Assembly: GCA_947460455.1 (NCBI GenBank)
Contig: CANHKG010000001.1
Coordinates: forward strand, 21,638 to 85,637
DNA: 64,000 bases
Direction: 5' to 3'
Origin: Rhodospirillales bacterium
GTDB lineage: Bacteria > Pseudomonadota > Alphaproteobacteria > Acetobacterales > Acetobacteraceae
In this document: positions 18,959 to 28,285 of the stretch, piece after piece
Position numbering within the stretch: the first letter of the stretch is position 1
Layout: every line of letters begins with the position of its first letter
The notes under the pieces: generated by a model
The model's input: the letters and a program-made list of their open reading frames with translations, nothing else
Databases searched by the model: none
What the model was told of the DNA's origin: nothing
Made by a program: the position numbers and the translations under genes

Positions 18959-19975
18959 TCAGTTGGCGGCAGCCGCGGCGGTGTCCGCCCGTGCCAGGCG
19001 CGCCTCTTCCGCCACCCTGGCCAGGAACAGCAGCACCCGCCGGCCCATCGTCTGCCAGCCGGTCTCGCCGATCAGGAACTCGTGCCCCCCGTCCGTCAGG
19101 TGCCACTCCACGTGCTCCGACAGCGGGATGTCGCGCAGGTCCTCGGCAGTGCCGTAGGGGTCGTCCCGCCCCTGGATGATCAGCGTGGGCGTCTGGATCG
19201 TGGCGAGATGGGCATGGCGCTCCGGCTCCGGCACCCGCCCGGGCGCATGGAACGGAAAGCCCAGGCACACCACGGCGGCCACCTCCGCCTGGCGCGCATG
19301 CAGCGTCGCCACCCGCGCACCGGAGGAGCGGCCGAACAGCACCGCCTCGCCCGCCCGCCCCTGCAGCGCCGTGGCCAGCCGCTGCTGGCGGGAGGCCAGG
19401 TTGCGCTCGTGATGGCCGCGATGGTCCGGCGCCAGCATGTCTGCCTGCCCCACCATCGTGCCGGCCAGGAACGGCGCCAGCACGCGGCACAGATGCGTTT
19501 CCACATAGTCGTCCGCCGGCCAGGAATCGCCGCACAGGAAGGCGCCGTGATGGCTCGCAGAGATCTCCGTGCCGGGCGCGCCGTAGCCCCGCACCACCAG
19601 CACCGACTCCCGGTTGAGCCCCTCGAACATCGCAGCCGGCAGCACCGCCTCGGCGCCGGTCCAGCGCCAGCCATTGGTTTCCTGCGGATGGAAGCCGGGG
19701 CCGAACGCCGCGGAGCCCGCGGCAAAATGCCGCCGCCCGCCTGCCGTCACGATATCGATTCCCGTCACCGCGAAGCCCAACTCCCGGCGGTCCAGCGAGG
19801 GGCCGTGGTCGCAGGGGCGGAACGTCGCCGCCCGCAGCACAACCTCGCCCGGCATGGGGGGCAGCGCGAACGCAAGCCAGCCCGGCGCGCTCAGCACCGG
19901 CAGCCGCTCGGCGCCCTTGTTCCTGCTCGTGACGAGGCGCAAGCCCCGGAGCCCCGCCCCAGCCGAAACCAGCAT
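18959..19975 (-). CDS. Alpha/beta hydrolase with an N-terminal beta-rich extension
   Basis: 338 residues in two parts. The C-terminal half is an alpha/beta hydrolase: nucleophile elbow G215-R-S217-S-G219, acid region IIQGRDDPYG (266-275) and the histidine in DGGHEF (H298). The first ~120 residues are different: LDRRELGFAVTGIDI and NGWRWTGAEAVLP are phrases I associate with beta-sandwich domains attached to polysaccharide enzymes and glycosyltransferases. The middle (about 140-200) is unassigned. No signal peptide is seen. Two inverted repeats lie just upstream (20018-20065). Substrate unknown; an ester or polysaccharide-linked acyl group would suit the domain mix. Confidence 0.65.
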   Translation of the reverse strand: MLVSAGAGLRGLRLVTSRNKGAERLPVLSAPGWLAFALPPMPGEVVLRAATFRPCDHGPSLDRRELGFAVTGIDIVTAGGRRHFAAGSAAFGPGFHPQETNGWRWTGAEAVLPAAMFEGLNRESVLVVRGYGAPGTEISASHHGAFLCGDSWPADDYVETHLCRVLAPFLAGTMVGQADMLAPDHRGHHERNLASRQQRLATALQGRAGEAVLFGRSSGARVATLHARQAEVAAVVCLGFPFHAPGRVPEPERHAHLATIQTPTLIIQGRDDPYGTAEDLRDIPLSEHVEWHLTDGGHEFLIGETGWQTMGRRVLLFLARVAEEARLARADTAAAAAN

Positions 19976-20017
19976 CCAGCCTCTCCGACCATCGAATCGT
20001 GGCGGGACGCTAGGGCG

Positions 20018-20065
20018 GGGTGGTTAATCGAAAATCACCACCCGTCTAAAAAGAATGATAATTCT
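20018..20065 (-). promoter_or_regulatory. Two inverted repeats upstream of the hydrolase gene
   Basis: GGGTGGT (20018-20024) pairs with ACCACCC (20037-20043) across 12 nt; next to it AGAAT-GATA-ATTCT (20052-20065) is a palindrome inside an AT-rich island. They lie 40-90 nt upstream of the hydrolase ATG, where an operator or promoter is expected, and just past the stop of the upstream same-strand chrA gene. The second resembles a half Fur box only loosely. Confidence 0.4.
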
Positions 20066-20093
20066 CGACCCTTGGTGTGCATGCCGGCGCCTG

Positions 20094-21275
20094 TTACACG
20101 GCCAGCAGCGCACCTGCCGCCGCGGCGGCCGCCACCACCGCCCAGGGGGGGGCCTTCCACAGCACCAGCGCCACGAAGGCGGCCAGCACCAGCGCGAAAT
20201 CCGCAGGCATATGCACGCTGCCCTGCCAGATCGGGTCGAACAGCGCGGCCAGCAGAATGCCCACCACCGCCGCGTTCACCCCGCGCAGCGCCGCCTGCGC
20301 ATCGGGCCGCCGCCGCAGCCCGTCCCAGAAGGGCAGGGCGCCCGCCATCAGCAGCAGCCCCGGCAGGAAGATCGCCACCAGCACCGTCGCCCCGCCCAGC
20401 ACGCCGCCAGAGGCCGCGCCCAGGAAGGCGCCGAAGGTGAACAGCGGCCCGGGCACCGCCTGCGCCAGCGCATAGCCGGCCAGGAACTGGTCCGCCGGCA
20501 CCCAGCCGGAGGGCACGAAGGCCCGCTCCAGCAGCGGCAGCACCACATGCCCGCCGCCGAACACCAAGGCACCCGCCCGGTACCCCGCCTCCGCCAGCGC
20601 CACCCCGTGGCCCAGCGGCGCCAGCACCGGCAGCCCCACCAGCAGCACCAGGAACGCCGCCAGCGCCGCCAGCGCCGGCCCGCGCCCGATCGTGATGCCC
20701 AGCGGCGCGCCCACCGAGCTTGCCCCGTCCCGGCACAGCGCCAGCCCCAGCCCGGCGCCGATCGCGATCACGCCGATCTGCGTCGCTGCCGAGGGCAGCA
20801 GCAGCATCGCCACCGCCGCCGCCGCCGCGATGGTGGCGCGCGTGCGGTCTGGCGCCAGGCTGCCCGCCATGCCCCACACCGCCTGCGCCACCACCGCCAC
20901 GGCCACCAGCTTCAGCCCGTGCACGATCCCGGCCCCAACTCCGCTGGTCGCCAGATCCACCCCATAGGCCGCCGCCACCATCACGATGGCCGAGGGCATG
21001 GTGAACCCGATCCACGCCGCGATCCCGCCGGCCAGCCCGCCGCGCAGCATCCCCAGCGCGAACCCGGTCTGGCTGCTCGCCGGCCCCGGCAGGAACTGCG
21101 CCAGCGCCACCAGATCGGCGTACTCCGCCTCGCCCAGCCACTTGCGCCGCGTCACGAACTCCGCCCGGAAATACCCCAGATGCGCCACCGGCCCGCCGAA
21201 GCTGGTCAGGCCCAGGCGCAGGAAGATCAGCAGGATGGCGAAGAAGCCATCTTGGCGTGGGGCAGGGTGGGTCAC
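20094..21275 (-). CDS. chrA: ChrA chromate/anion transporter
   Basis: 393 residues from GTG 21275, which has GAGG nine bases upstream. It is the long form with two homologous halves: the first contains LRLGLTSFGGPVAHLGYF and LAQFLPGPASSQTGFALG, the second AGALVFGGGHVVLPLLE and ALAQAVPGPLFTFGAFLG, the two family signature motifs in each half. About ten membrane segments. Family members expel chromate or related oxyanions; here nothing else of chromate resistance (chrB) is nearby, so the physiological anion is unknown. Confidence 0.9.
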   Translation of the reverse strand: MTHPAPRQDGFFAILLIFLRLGLTSFGGPVAHLGYFRAEFVTRRKWLGEAEYADLVALAQFLPGPASSQTGFALGMLRGGLAGGIAAWIGFTMPSAIVMVAAAYGVDLATSGVGAGIVHGLKLVAVAVVAQAVWGMAGSLAPDRTRATIAAAAAVAMLLLPSAATQIGVIAIGAGLGLALCRDGASSVGAPLGITIGRGPALAALAAFLVLLVGLPVLAPLGHGVALAEAGYRAGALVFGGGHVVLPLLERAFVPSGWVPADQFLAGYALAQAVPGPLFTFGAFLGAASGGVLGGATVLVAIFLPGLLLMAGALPFWDGLRRRPDAQAALRGVNAAVVGILLAALFDPIWQGSVHMPADFALVLAAFVALVLWKAPPWAVVAAAAAAGALLAV

Positions 21276-21313
21276 GTCGGGGGTCCTCGTGCGGGCAACC
21301 CCGGCAGCATTGG

Positions 21314-21742
21314 TCAGCCCGGCTGAAGAGGCAACTTGAAGGTGATGTCGTGGCGGCTGCGCCCGGCCTCGATCCAGCCGAAGCGGCGATAGAACGCCTC
21401 CGCCCGCGTGCCGGCCCCGGTTTCCAGCACCGCCTCGCCCACGCCCTGCTCCGTCAGCCAGTCCACGCAGGCGCGCATCAACGCCAGGCCCACGCCGCGC
21501 CCCTCGCAGCCCGGCCGCACGAACAGCGCCCACACCTCGCCATCCAGCGCCGCGATGCAGAACCCCAGGATCGTGCCGTCCGCCTCCGCCACCCAGCCGC
21601 GGCCGCGATCCAGGATGTAGTCATGATACATCGACCGGGTCACCCGCGACGGGTCCGAAAGCCGGTTCTCGGTCACCGACAGCCGCAAGTCCTGCACCTC
21701 GTCCCAGTCGCCCAGCTGGGCCGGGCGCAAGGCGAAGCTCAC
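21314..21742 (-). CDS. GNAT family N-acetyltransferase
   Basis: 142 residues. Motif A, VRPGCEGRGVGLALM, binds the acetyl-CoA pyrophosphate; a C-terminal AEAFYRRFGWIEAG strand-helix completes the fold. The start is a GTG that overlaps the tam stop (GTGA). Small-molecule or amine acetylation is expected; substrate unknown. Confidence 0.82.
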   Translation of the reverse strand: MSFALRPAQLGDWDEVQDLRLSVTENRLSDPSRVTRSMYHDYILDRGRGWVAEADGTILGFCIAALDGEVWALFVRPGCEGRGVGLALMRACVDWLTEQGVGEAVLETGAGTRAEAFYRRFGWIEAGRSRHDITFKLPLQPG

Positions 21743-22527
21743 CGCCGCGCCATGATGAACAACCGCCGGAACGGCAGCAGCGTGGTCCCGTCCGCCCGGC
21801 GCGGATAATGCGGCGCCACCGCCTCGGTATAGGCCGCCAGGAACTCGGCACGCAGCCCCTCCGGCAACGGATCGAGGAACGGCCGCAGGCTGGTCCCGCT
21901 CGCCCACTGCACCGCGGCGTTCTCGCCGCTGAGCGCATGCAGGTAGATCGTCTCCCAGATATCCAGGGAGGCCGCGATGGGCTTCAGGATGTCCCAATAC
22001 TGCCCGGGCTCCAGGATCGGCGGCGCCCCGCCGACATCGGCGAGCAGCGAGGCCCACGGCCCGTTGGCCGCCACCTCGTGCTGCAACGCCCGGATCGGGG
22101 CCGCATGCATCGCCGGCATCTGCACCGCCAGCGTGCCACCCGGTGCGAGCTGCCCCAGCAGCCGCGGAAACAGCGCCGCATGCCCGCCCAGCCAGTGCAG
22201 CGCGGCATTGGAATAGATCACATCCACCGGGCTTTCGGCCGTCCAGCCCCCGAAATCCGCCTCCGCGAACCGGCACCCCGGCGCGGCGCGGCGCGCCTTC
22301 TCCAGCATCGCCGCCGAGCCATCGATGCCCAGCACGTCGGCCCCCGGCCAGCGCTGCTTCAGGAACACGCTCACATTGCCGGGCCCGCAGCCCAGATCCA
22401 CCACCCGCGCCGGCGCATCCGCATCCACCTTCGCCAGCAGGTCCAGCGCCGGCCGCAGCCGCTCATCGCCGTAGCGCAGATAGATCGACGGATCCCAGCT
22501 CGTCGCAATCCCCACGGGTTCAGACAT
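21739..22527 (-). CDS. tam: Trans-aconitate 2-methyltransferase-like SAM methyltransferase
   Basis: 262 residues. The SAM motif VVDLGCGPGN (43-52), acidic LGIDGSAAML and the post-motif VDVIYSNAALHWL are typical of Tam, and the C-terminal half (GQYWDILKPIAASLDIWETIY) matches its substrate domain. Tam methylates trans-aconitate, an inhibitor of aconitase. It overlaps the upstream aminotransferase by 8 nt and the downstream GNAT by 4 nt, so it is in the operon with sugar genes despite its metabolic role. Confidence 0.85.
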   Translation of the reverse strand: MSEPVGIATSWDPSIYLRYGDERLRPALDLLAKVDADAPARVVDLGCGPGNVSVFLKQRWPGADVLGIDGSAAMLEKARRAAPGCRFAEADFGGWTAESPVDVIYSNAALHWLGGHAALFPRLLGQLAPGGTLAVQMPAMHAAPIRALQHEVAANGPWASLLADVGGAPPILEPGQYWDILKPIAASLDIWETIYLHALSGENAAVQWASGTSLRPFLDPLPEGLRAEFLAAYTEAVAPHYPRRADGTTLLPFRRLFIMARR

Positions 22528-23659
22528 GCGCCAGTACCGCGTCGCAGATGCGCGCCAGGTCCTCCTCCGTCAGGTCCGGATGGATCGGCAGCGCCATGAT
22601 GCGCCCGGCCAGGTCCTCGGAGACCGGCAGCGCCGCCCCGTCATGCGCGCCCTGATAGGCCGGCTGCTGGTGCAGCGGCTTGGGGTAGTAGATCGCACTC
22701 GGCACGCCGGCGGCGCGCAGACCGTCCTGCAGCTTCGTCCGCGCCGCGCCATCCGGCAGCAGGATCGCGTAGATCGCCCAGGCCGCCTTGCTGTCCGCCA
22801 CCCGCGCCGGCGTCACCACCGCATTGCCCAGCCGCGAATCGTAGTAGGCCGCCACGCGCTCGCGCGCCGCCAGCTCGTCGGCGAACACCGTCAGCTTGCT
22901 CAGCAGCACCGCCGCCTGCAGCGTGTCCAGCCGCCCGTTCATGCCGGTACGCAGCACCTCGTAGCGCGTGGTGCCCTCGCCATGGGTGCGCAGGCTGCGA
23001 TACAGCGCCGCCCGATCGTCGCTCTCGGTGAACAGCGCGCCGCCATCGCCATAGGCACCCAGCGGCTTGCTCGGAAAGAAGCTCGTCGCCGTCGCATCCG
23101 CCATCGTGCCCAGCATCCGGCCGGAAAGGCTCGCCCCGAAGCTCTGCGCGCAATCATCCAGCGTCACCAGCTTCTCGCGCGCGGCAATCGCCGCCAGCGC
23201 CGGCCAATCCGCCGGCTGCCCGAACAGATCCACCCCGATCAGCATCCGCGGCGTAAGCTTCCCCGCCGCCCGCACCTCGGCGACCCTTGCTGCCAGATGC
23301 GCCGGGTCGATCTGGAAGGTGCGCGGATCCACATCCACGAACACCGGCGTTGCCCCCAGCACCAGCGGCACCTCGGCCGTGGCGGTATAGGTGAAGGCCG
23401 GCAGGAACACCGCATCCCCGCGCCCGATCTCCTCGGCCATCATCGCGATCTGCAGCGCATCGGTGCCGGAGCTGATGGAAATGCAGTGCTTCGCCCCGCA
23501 GAACTGCGCCAGCGCCTGCTCCAGCTCCACCACTTCGGGCCCCAGGATGAACTGGCAATGCCCCAGCACCGCCTCCAGCCGCCGGCGCAGATCGGCCTCG
23601 ATCCGGGCCTGCTGGCCCTTGAGGTCGATGAAGGGGATCGGGCGCGGCTGTTCGTTCAT
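22520..23659 (-). CDS. DegT/DnrJ/EryC1/StrS sugar aminotransferase
   Basis: 379 residues of the PLP fold type I nucleotide-sugar aminotransferases. FIDLKGQQARIE opening, SSGTDALQIAMMA PLP phosphate-binding segment, DDCAQSFGA aspartate/glutamine contact, and K198 in FFPSKPLGAYGDGGA as the internal aldimine lysine. It would aminate a keto-sugar linked to a nucleotide, most like WbpE/WlbC enzymes of UDP-diacetamido sugars. Directly downstream of the CapD/WbpM-type dehydratase (9 nt), a logical pathway pair. Confidence 0.9.
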   Translation of the reverse strand: MNEQPRPIPFIDLKGQQARIEADLRRRLEAVLGHCQFILGPEVVELEQALAQFCGAKHCISISSGTDALQIAMMAEEIGRGDAVFLPAFTYTATAEVPLVLGATPVFVDVDPRTFQIDPAHLAARVAEVRAAGKLTPRMLIGVDLFGQPADWPALAAIAAREKLVTLDDCAQSFGASLSGRMLGTMADATATSFFPSKPLGAYGDGGALFTESDDRAALYRSLRTHGEGTTRYEVLRTGMNGRLDTLQAAVLLSKLTVFADELAARERVAAYYDSRLGNAVVTPARVADSKAAWAIYAILLPDGAARTKLQDGLRAAGVPSAIYYPKPLHQQPAYQGAHDGAALPVSEDLAGRIMALPIHPDLTEEDLARICDAVLAHV

Positions 23660-23668
23660 GTCAGTCCC

Positions 23669-25624
23669 TCAGGCACGCGCCGCGCCGCCCTCTGCCGAAG
23701 CAGGGCCGGGCGCGGCGTTGTGGGCGAATTCCGGAATCTGGCGGCCCAGCAGGGCCAAGGCGAGGCGGATATTGCCGCCGCGCGCCGCCAGCGCGATCTC
23801 ATCGATAGCCCGGCCGACGATGGCGGCATCGGCGGTGCGCGGGGTGGCCATCAGCAGCCCGTCATGCCCGATCGGCACCGCGGGCTCACGGCCGTGGAAC
23901 AGCTCCTCGAACAGCTTCTCGCCCGGCCGCAGCCCGGTGTAGCGGATCTCGATATCCACATCGGGCCGCAGCCCGGCCAGCCGGATCATGTTGCGCGCGA
24001 GGTCGGAAATCTTCACCGGCTCGCCCATGTCCAGCACGAAGATGCCGCCCTGGCGCAGGAAATCCGGCGAGGTATCCAGCGCGCCGGCACCCCGTTCCGC
24101 GTCGGTCGTACCGACGACCGAGGCCTGCAGCACCAGCCCCACCGCCTCGCGCACCGTCATGAAATAGCGCTGCATGTCCGGGTGCGTCACCGTCAGCGGC
24201 CCGCCGCGCGCCAGCTGGCGCTGGAACAGCGGCACCACGCTGCCGGTGGAGCCCAGCACATTGCCGAACCGCACGGTGATGCAGCGCATCCCGCCTGAGG
24301 CACGGCCCTGAATGTCCAGCGCCTGGCAGAACATCTCCGCCAGCCGCTTCGAAGCCCCCATCACACTGGTCGGGTTCACCGCCTTGTCGGTGGAGATCAG
24401 CACCATCGCCGCCGCCCCGGCCGCGCGCGCCGCCTCGGCCACATGGCGCGTGCCCAGCGCGTTGGTCAGCAGCCCCTCGGCCGGGTTCGCCTCCACCAGC
24501 GGCACGTGCTTCAGCGCCGCGGCATGGAACACCAGCTCCGGCCGCGCCCGCTCGAACACGTCGCGAATCCGCGCCTCGTCGCGCACATCGGCGATCACCG
24601 CCTCGCGCGGCACCAGCGGCGCCGCCTCGCCCAGCTCCAGGTCGATCTGCCACAGCGCGAACTCGCCGGAATCCAGCAGCACCAGCTTCGCCGGGCCGAG
24701 GGCTGCCACCTGCCGCGCCAGCTCGCTGCCGATGGAGCCGCCGGCCCCGGTCACCAGCACCCGGCGCCCCTGCACCAGCCGCGCCATGCCCTCGCGGTCC
24801 AGCCGCACCTGCGGCCGGTTCAGCAAATCCTCGATCGCCACCGGCGCCAGCTGCAACCCCTTCTCCGCACCCTGCGCCGGATCCAGGCTGGTGATCCGCG
24901 GCGCACTCGCCACCCGCACGCCCTGCTGCTCCGCCACCGCCATCACCTGCGCCAGCGACGTGCCGGAAAGCGCGGGGTCGGTCACCACCAGCGTGCCCGG
25001 CAGCCGCCCCTCCTCGCGCAGCCTGGCCAGCACGGCGGGAAGCTCCGCCAGCCCGCCCAGGATCGGCTGCCCGTTGATCCGCCGCCCGGTCTGCGCCCGC
25101 CCGGTGGAAACCAGCCCCATCACGAAGAACGGGGGCGCCGCCTCGGCCGCCAGCGCGCGCAGGAACAGGTCGCTGCCCTCGCCCGCGCCCACCAGCAGCA
25201 CCGCCGCCCCGCCCTGCGCCTGCCCGCGCCCCTCCTGCGACAGCCGATAGGCCAGGCGGGGTGCCGCCAGCAGCACGATCAGCGCCAGCGCATGCGCCAC
25301 CGGAAAACTCGGCCCGGGCATCACCGCCCCGCCCTCGCGCAGCCCCACCGGGAACACCGCCGCCGCCGCCACCGAAGCCGCGGCCAGCGCCAGCAAATCC
25401 TGCGTGCCGGCGAAGCGCCAGTACTGCACCGAAAGCTTGAACGGCACGCCCGCCAGCAGCAGCGCCACCGCCGCCCAGGGCAGCGCCCACCACGGCCCCA
25501 GCAGGTCGGCGCTATTCCCCGGGGGGGCCACCAGCCAGCGCGCAAGCAGATACGCGGCCGCGGCCAGCAGCCCGTCCAGCCCCACGTTCAGCCCGATCCG
25601 CACCAATGCGCGCCGCGTCGCCAT
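23669..25624 (-). CDS. CapD/WbpM/PglF-type UDP-sugar 4,6-dehydratase, membrane-anchored
   Basis: About 651 residues from ATG 25624 (earlier ATGs at 25660, 25684 and 25705 are possible). Four membrane helices occupy the first ~125 residues, followed by a CoA-binding-like Rossmann region and then the SDR dehydratase domain: GAGGSIGSE (293-301) for NAD, and a catalytic stretch STDKAVNPTS-VMGASKR in which Met replaces the usual Tyr (MxxxK), as in WbpM/FlaA1. Expected to convert UDP-GlcNAc to the 4-keto-6-deoxy sugar that the next gene aminates, for polysaccharide or glycoprotein synthesis. Divergent from plsC. Confidence 0.9.
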   Translation of the reverse strand: MATRRALVRIGLNVGLDGLLAAAAYLLARWLVAPPGNSADLLGPWWALPWAAVALLLAGVPFKLSVQYWRFAGTQDLLALAAASVAAAAVFPVGLREGGAVMPGPSFPVAHALALIVLLAAPRLAYRLSQEGRGQAQGGAAVLLVGAGEGSDLFLRALAAEAAPPFFVMGLVSTGRAQTGRRINGQPILGGLAELPAVLARLREEGRLPGTLVVTDPALSGTSLAQVMAVAEQQGVRVASAPRITSLDPAQGAEKGLQLAPVAIEDLLNRPQVRLDREGMARLVQGRRVLVTGAGGSIGSELARQVAALGPAKLVLLDSGEFALWQIDLELGEAAPLVPREAVIADVRDEARIRDVFERARPELVFHAAALKHVPLVEANPAEGLLTNALGTRHVAEAARAAGAAAMVLISTDKAVNPTSVMGASKRLAEMFCQALDIQGRASGGMRCITVRFGNVLGSTGSVVPLFQRQLARGGPLTVTHPDMQRYFMTVREAVGLVLQASVVGTTDAERGAGALDTSPDFLRQGGIFVLDMGEPVKISDLARNMIRLAGLRPDVDIEIRYTGLRPGEKLFEELFHGREPAVPIGHDGLLMATPRTADAAIVGRAIDEIALAARGGNIRLALALLGRQIPEFAHNAAPGPASAEGGAARA

Positions 25625-25736
25625 ACCCTTCTTTACATCCCGCAACCGTGTCGCGGCCATAGGGGCCGCACCACAGAGGTCCATAGGGCCCGTTTGCGGC
25701 ACCACAACGGCAACGTGAACCGAAGCTTCAACGAAG

Positions 25737-25760
25737 TGTCACCACGCCGCCATTGTGACA
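25737..25760. promoter_or_regulatory. TGTCAC-N12-GTGACA palindrome in a divergent promoter region
   Basis: Perfect 6-bp arms (25737-25742 and 25755-25760) between the divergent sugar dehydratase and plsC genes, ending 30 nt before the plsC ATG. Symmetry and place fit a dimeric regulator's operator; the protein is unknown. Confidence 0.4.
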
Positions 25761-25789
25761 GCCCCGCCAGCGGCGTATTCGGGCGACAG

Positions 25790-26746
25790 ATGACCCAGAA
25801 ATCCCGCCGACTCCCCTTCGGCCGCGCCGCCAACGCCGACCCCGCCGTGGAGGAGGCCGAGGCGGCCGCCTGGGCATTGCCCCGCCGCCGCGCGGTGCTG
25901 CGCCGCCTGGGCCCGATCTGGCGCCTGATGCTCGTCCTGCCCTGGACCCTGCTCTGCGCCATCCCGCAGCTCCTCGTGCTGGCTCTGCCCGGCAAGCCCA
26001 CCGCCCTCGTCACCCGCCTCTACTGGCGCGGCCTCTGCGCCATCCTCGGCCTGCGCCTGCGCCTCATCGGCGCCCCGGCCCACACCACCGCCGATGGCCG
26101 CCCGGTGGTCTATGTCTCCAACCATTCCTCCTGGCTGGACATCCTCGCCCTCGGCGCCCAGCTCGACGCTGCCTTCATCGCCAAGGAGGAGGTCGCCGGC
26201 TGGCCCCTCATCGGCTGGATCGCCCGCCTCGGCCGCACCGTCTATGTCCGCCGCGCCCGCACCAGCACGGTGCGCGAACGCGACGAAATGCGCACCCGCC
26301 TCGCCGCCGGCGACAGCCTGATCCTGTTCCCAGAGGGCACCACGTCCGACGGCGCGCGCGTGCTGCCATTCCGCTCCGCCTTCCTCTCCATCGCCGAGCT
26401 TCCCGTCGGGCCCGGCGGCCTGCCGCCGATCGTCCAGCCGGTCTCCCTGGTGTACGACCGCCTGGCCGGCCTGCCCGTCGGCCGCGCCGCCCGCCCGATC
26501 TTCGCCTGGTATGGCGACATGGAGATCGCGCCCCACTACTGGCAGCTCGCCCAGCACGGCGGCATGCGCGCCAGCCTGCTGCTGCACCCGCCGCTGGACC
26601 CGCGGGATTTCCCCAACCGCAAGGCCCTCACCCAGGCGGTCTGGCAGGCCAGCGCCGACGGGGCCGCCCTGCTGCGCCAGAACCGCCCGGCGCCCAGCCC
26701 CGCCAAACAGCCCGCCGAGGCCGCCTCCGCAGCGGCCCTTGCCTAG
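25790..26746 (+). CDS. plsC: 1-acyl-sn-glycerol-3-phosphate acyltransferase
   Basis: 318 residues. NHSSWLD (111-117) is the HX4D catalytic motif and FPEGTTSDG (180-188) the glycerol-phosphate-binding motif. A strong hydrophobic segment (about 45-68) anchors it in the membrane. It would acylate lysophosphatidic acid to phosphatidic acid. The Pro/Ala-rich tail after residue 297 is poorly conserved in style. Could also be an ornithine-lipid acyltransferase (OlsA), which has the same motifs. Confidence 0.88.
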   Translation: MTQKSRRLPFGRAANADPAVEEAEAAAWALPRRRAVLRRLGPIWRLMLVLPWTLLCAIPQLLVLALPGKPTALVTRLYWRGLCAILGLRLRLIGAPAHTTADGRPVVYVSNHSSWLDILALGAQLDAAFIAKEEVAGWPLIGWIARLGRTVYVRRARTSTVRERDEMRTRLAAGDSLILFPEGTTSDGARVLPFRSAFLSIAELPVGPGGLPPIVQPVSLVYDRLAGLPVGRAARPIFAWYGDMEIAPHYWQLAQHGGMRASLLLHPPLDPRDFPNRKALTQAVWQASADGAALLRQNRPAPSPAKQPAEAASAAALA

Positions 26747-26877
26747 CCGCAGCCGCGAAATCCTTGACACGGCACCACCCCCACCGGCGAAACTGCGCCT
26801 GTTGCCCCGGAGTGCCCCCCCAGCCTTGCGCTTGACCTGTCGCCCCGCGACCCGCATTCCTCCGCCGTTAGGCTGGA

Positions 26878-26892
26878 CCAGCCTTCGGCTGG
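26878..26892 (+). other. Short hairpin in the miaB leader
   Basis: CCAGCC-TTC-GGCTGG, a perfect 6-bp stem, ends 17 nt before the miaB ATG and just before the AAGAGG ribosome binding site. A TTGACA hexamer at 26764-26769 further up is a candidate -35 box, but no good -10 follows. The hairpin could modulate ribosome access. Confidence 0.35.
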
Positions 26893-26908
26893 ACAAGAGG
26901 ACGCGCGG

Positions 26909-28285
26909 ATGACCAACACCAAGCGCCTCCACATGATCACGTGGGGCTGCCAGATGAACGTGTATGACAGCGGCCGCATGGCCGATGTCCTGGCCCCGCT
27001 CGGCTACGGCCCGGCGGAGCGGCCGGATGATGCCGACATGATCATCCTCAACACCTGCCATATCCGCGACAAGGCGGCGGAAAAGGTGTTCTCCGAACTC
27101 GGCCGCCTGCGCTTGGTCAAGCAGGCACGCGCCGAAGCCGGCCAGCGCACCATCCTCGCCGTCGCCGGCTGCGTCGCCCAGGCGGAGGGCGCCGAAATCC
27201 TCGCCCGCGCGCCCTACGTGGATATCGTGCTCGGCCCGCAAACCTATCACCGCCTGCCGGAAATGGTCGCCCAGGCCAGCCGCGCCGCCGGCGCCGTGAT
27301 CGAAACCGATTTCCCCGCCGAGCAGAAATTCGATTTCCTGCCCGAAGCCGCCGCCCCGCAGGGCCTCACCGCCTTCCTCACCATCCAGGAAGGCTGCGAC
27401 AAGTTCTGCAGCTTCTGCGTCGTCCCCTACACCCGCGGCGCCGAAGCCAGCCGCCCGGCCGCCTCGGTCATCGCCGAAGCCCGCCGCCTCGTCGCCTCCG
27501 GCGCCCGCGAGCTCACCCTGCTCGGCCAGAACGTCAACGCCTGGCACGGCGAAGGCCCGGATGGCGCGCCCCGCACCCTCGGCTGGCTGATGCGCGAACT
27601 CGCCGAAATCCCCGGCCTCTGGCGCCTGCGCTACACCACGTCGCACCCGCGCGACATGGACCAGGAACTGATCGACGCCCACCGGGACATCCCGGCGGTC
27701 ATGCCCTACCTGCATCTCCCCGTGCAGTCCGGCTCCGACCGCATCCTCGCCGCCATGAACCGCAAGCACACGGCCGACGAATACCGCGCCATCATCGCCC
27801 GCCTGCGCGCCGCCCGGCCGGATCTGGCACTTTCCTCCGATTTCATCGTCGGCCACCCCGGCGAGACCGATGCGGATTTCCAGGCCACGATTCAGCTCAT
27901 CCGCGACGTCGGCTTCGCCAGCGCCTTCAGCTTCAAGTATTCGCCCCGCCCCGGCACCCCCGCCGCCGGCGCCGCCCTCCAGGTGCCGGAAGCGGTGAAG
28001 GATGCCCGCCTGCAGGAACTCCAGGCCCTGCTGCGCGAACAGCAGGCCGCCTTCAACGCCGATTGCGTCGGCCGCATTGTGCCCGTTCTCTTCACCGGCC
28101 ACGGCCGCCACCCCGGCCAGATCGTCGGCCGCTCGCCCTGGCTCCAGCCGGTCCACGTCATCGGCACCGAAGCCCTGATCGGAACCGAAGCCAGGGTGAA
28201 ACTTTCCACCGCCCACACCAACTCCCTGTCCGGAACCCTCGCCGAAGCCGCCCTCACCCCTGCCCAGGAGCGAACCCCCGCTTGA
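26909..28285 (+). CDS. miaB: tRNA-2-methylthio-N6-dimethylallyladenosine synthase MiaB
   Basis: 458 residues of the methylthiotransferase family. The N-terminal UPF0004 domain has three cluster cysteines (C14 in TWGCQMN, C50 in LNTCHIRD, and the one in AVAGCVAQ); the radical-SAM cluster is in [16 protein letters not shown]; a TRAM domain closes the protein. It methylthiolates i6A37 of tRNAs reading UNN codons. First gene of the coupled miaB-phoH-ybeY-corC unit; its stop overlaps a TTG start of phoH. Confidence 0.96.
   Translation: MTNTKRLHMITWGCQMNVYDSGRMADVLAPLGYGPAERPDDADMIILNTCHIRDKAAEKVFSELGRLRLVKQARAEAGQRTILAVAGCVAQAEGAEILARAPYVDIVLGPQTYHRLPEMVAQASRAAGAVIETDFPAEQKFDFLPEAAAPQGLTAFLTIQEGCDKFCSFCVVPYTRGAEASRPAASVIAEARRLVASGARELTLLGQNVNAWHGEGPDGAPRTLGWLMRELAEIPGLWRLRYTTSHPRDMDQELIDAHRDIPAVMPYLHLPVQSGSDRILAAMNRKHTADEYRAIIARLRAARPDLALSSDFIVGHPGETDADFQATIQLIRDVGFASAFSFKYSPRPGTPAAGAALQVPEAVKDARLQELQALLREQQAAFNADCVGRIVPVLFTGHGRHPGQIVGRSPWLQPVHVIGTEALIGTEARVKLSTAHTNSLSGTLAEAALTPAQERTPA

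Noticed and set aside
25739..28216. 825-codon minus-strand frame over plsC and miaB
   Set aside because: Gly/Ala/Asp-rich shadow of real plus-strand genes with clear motifs.
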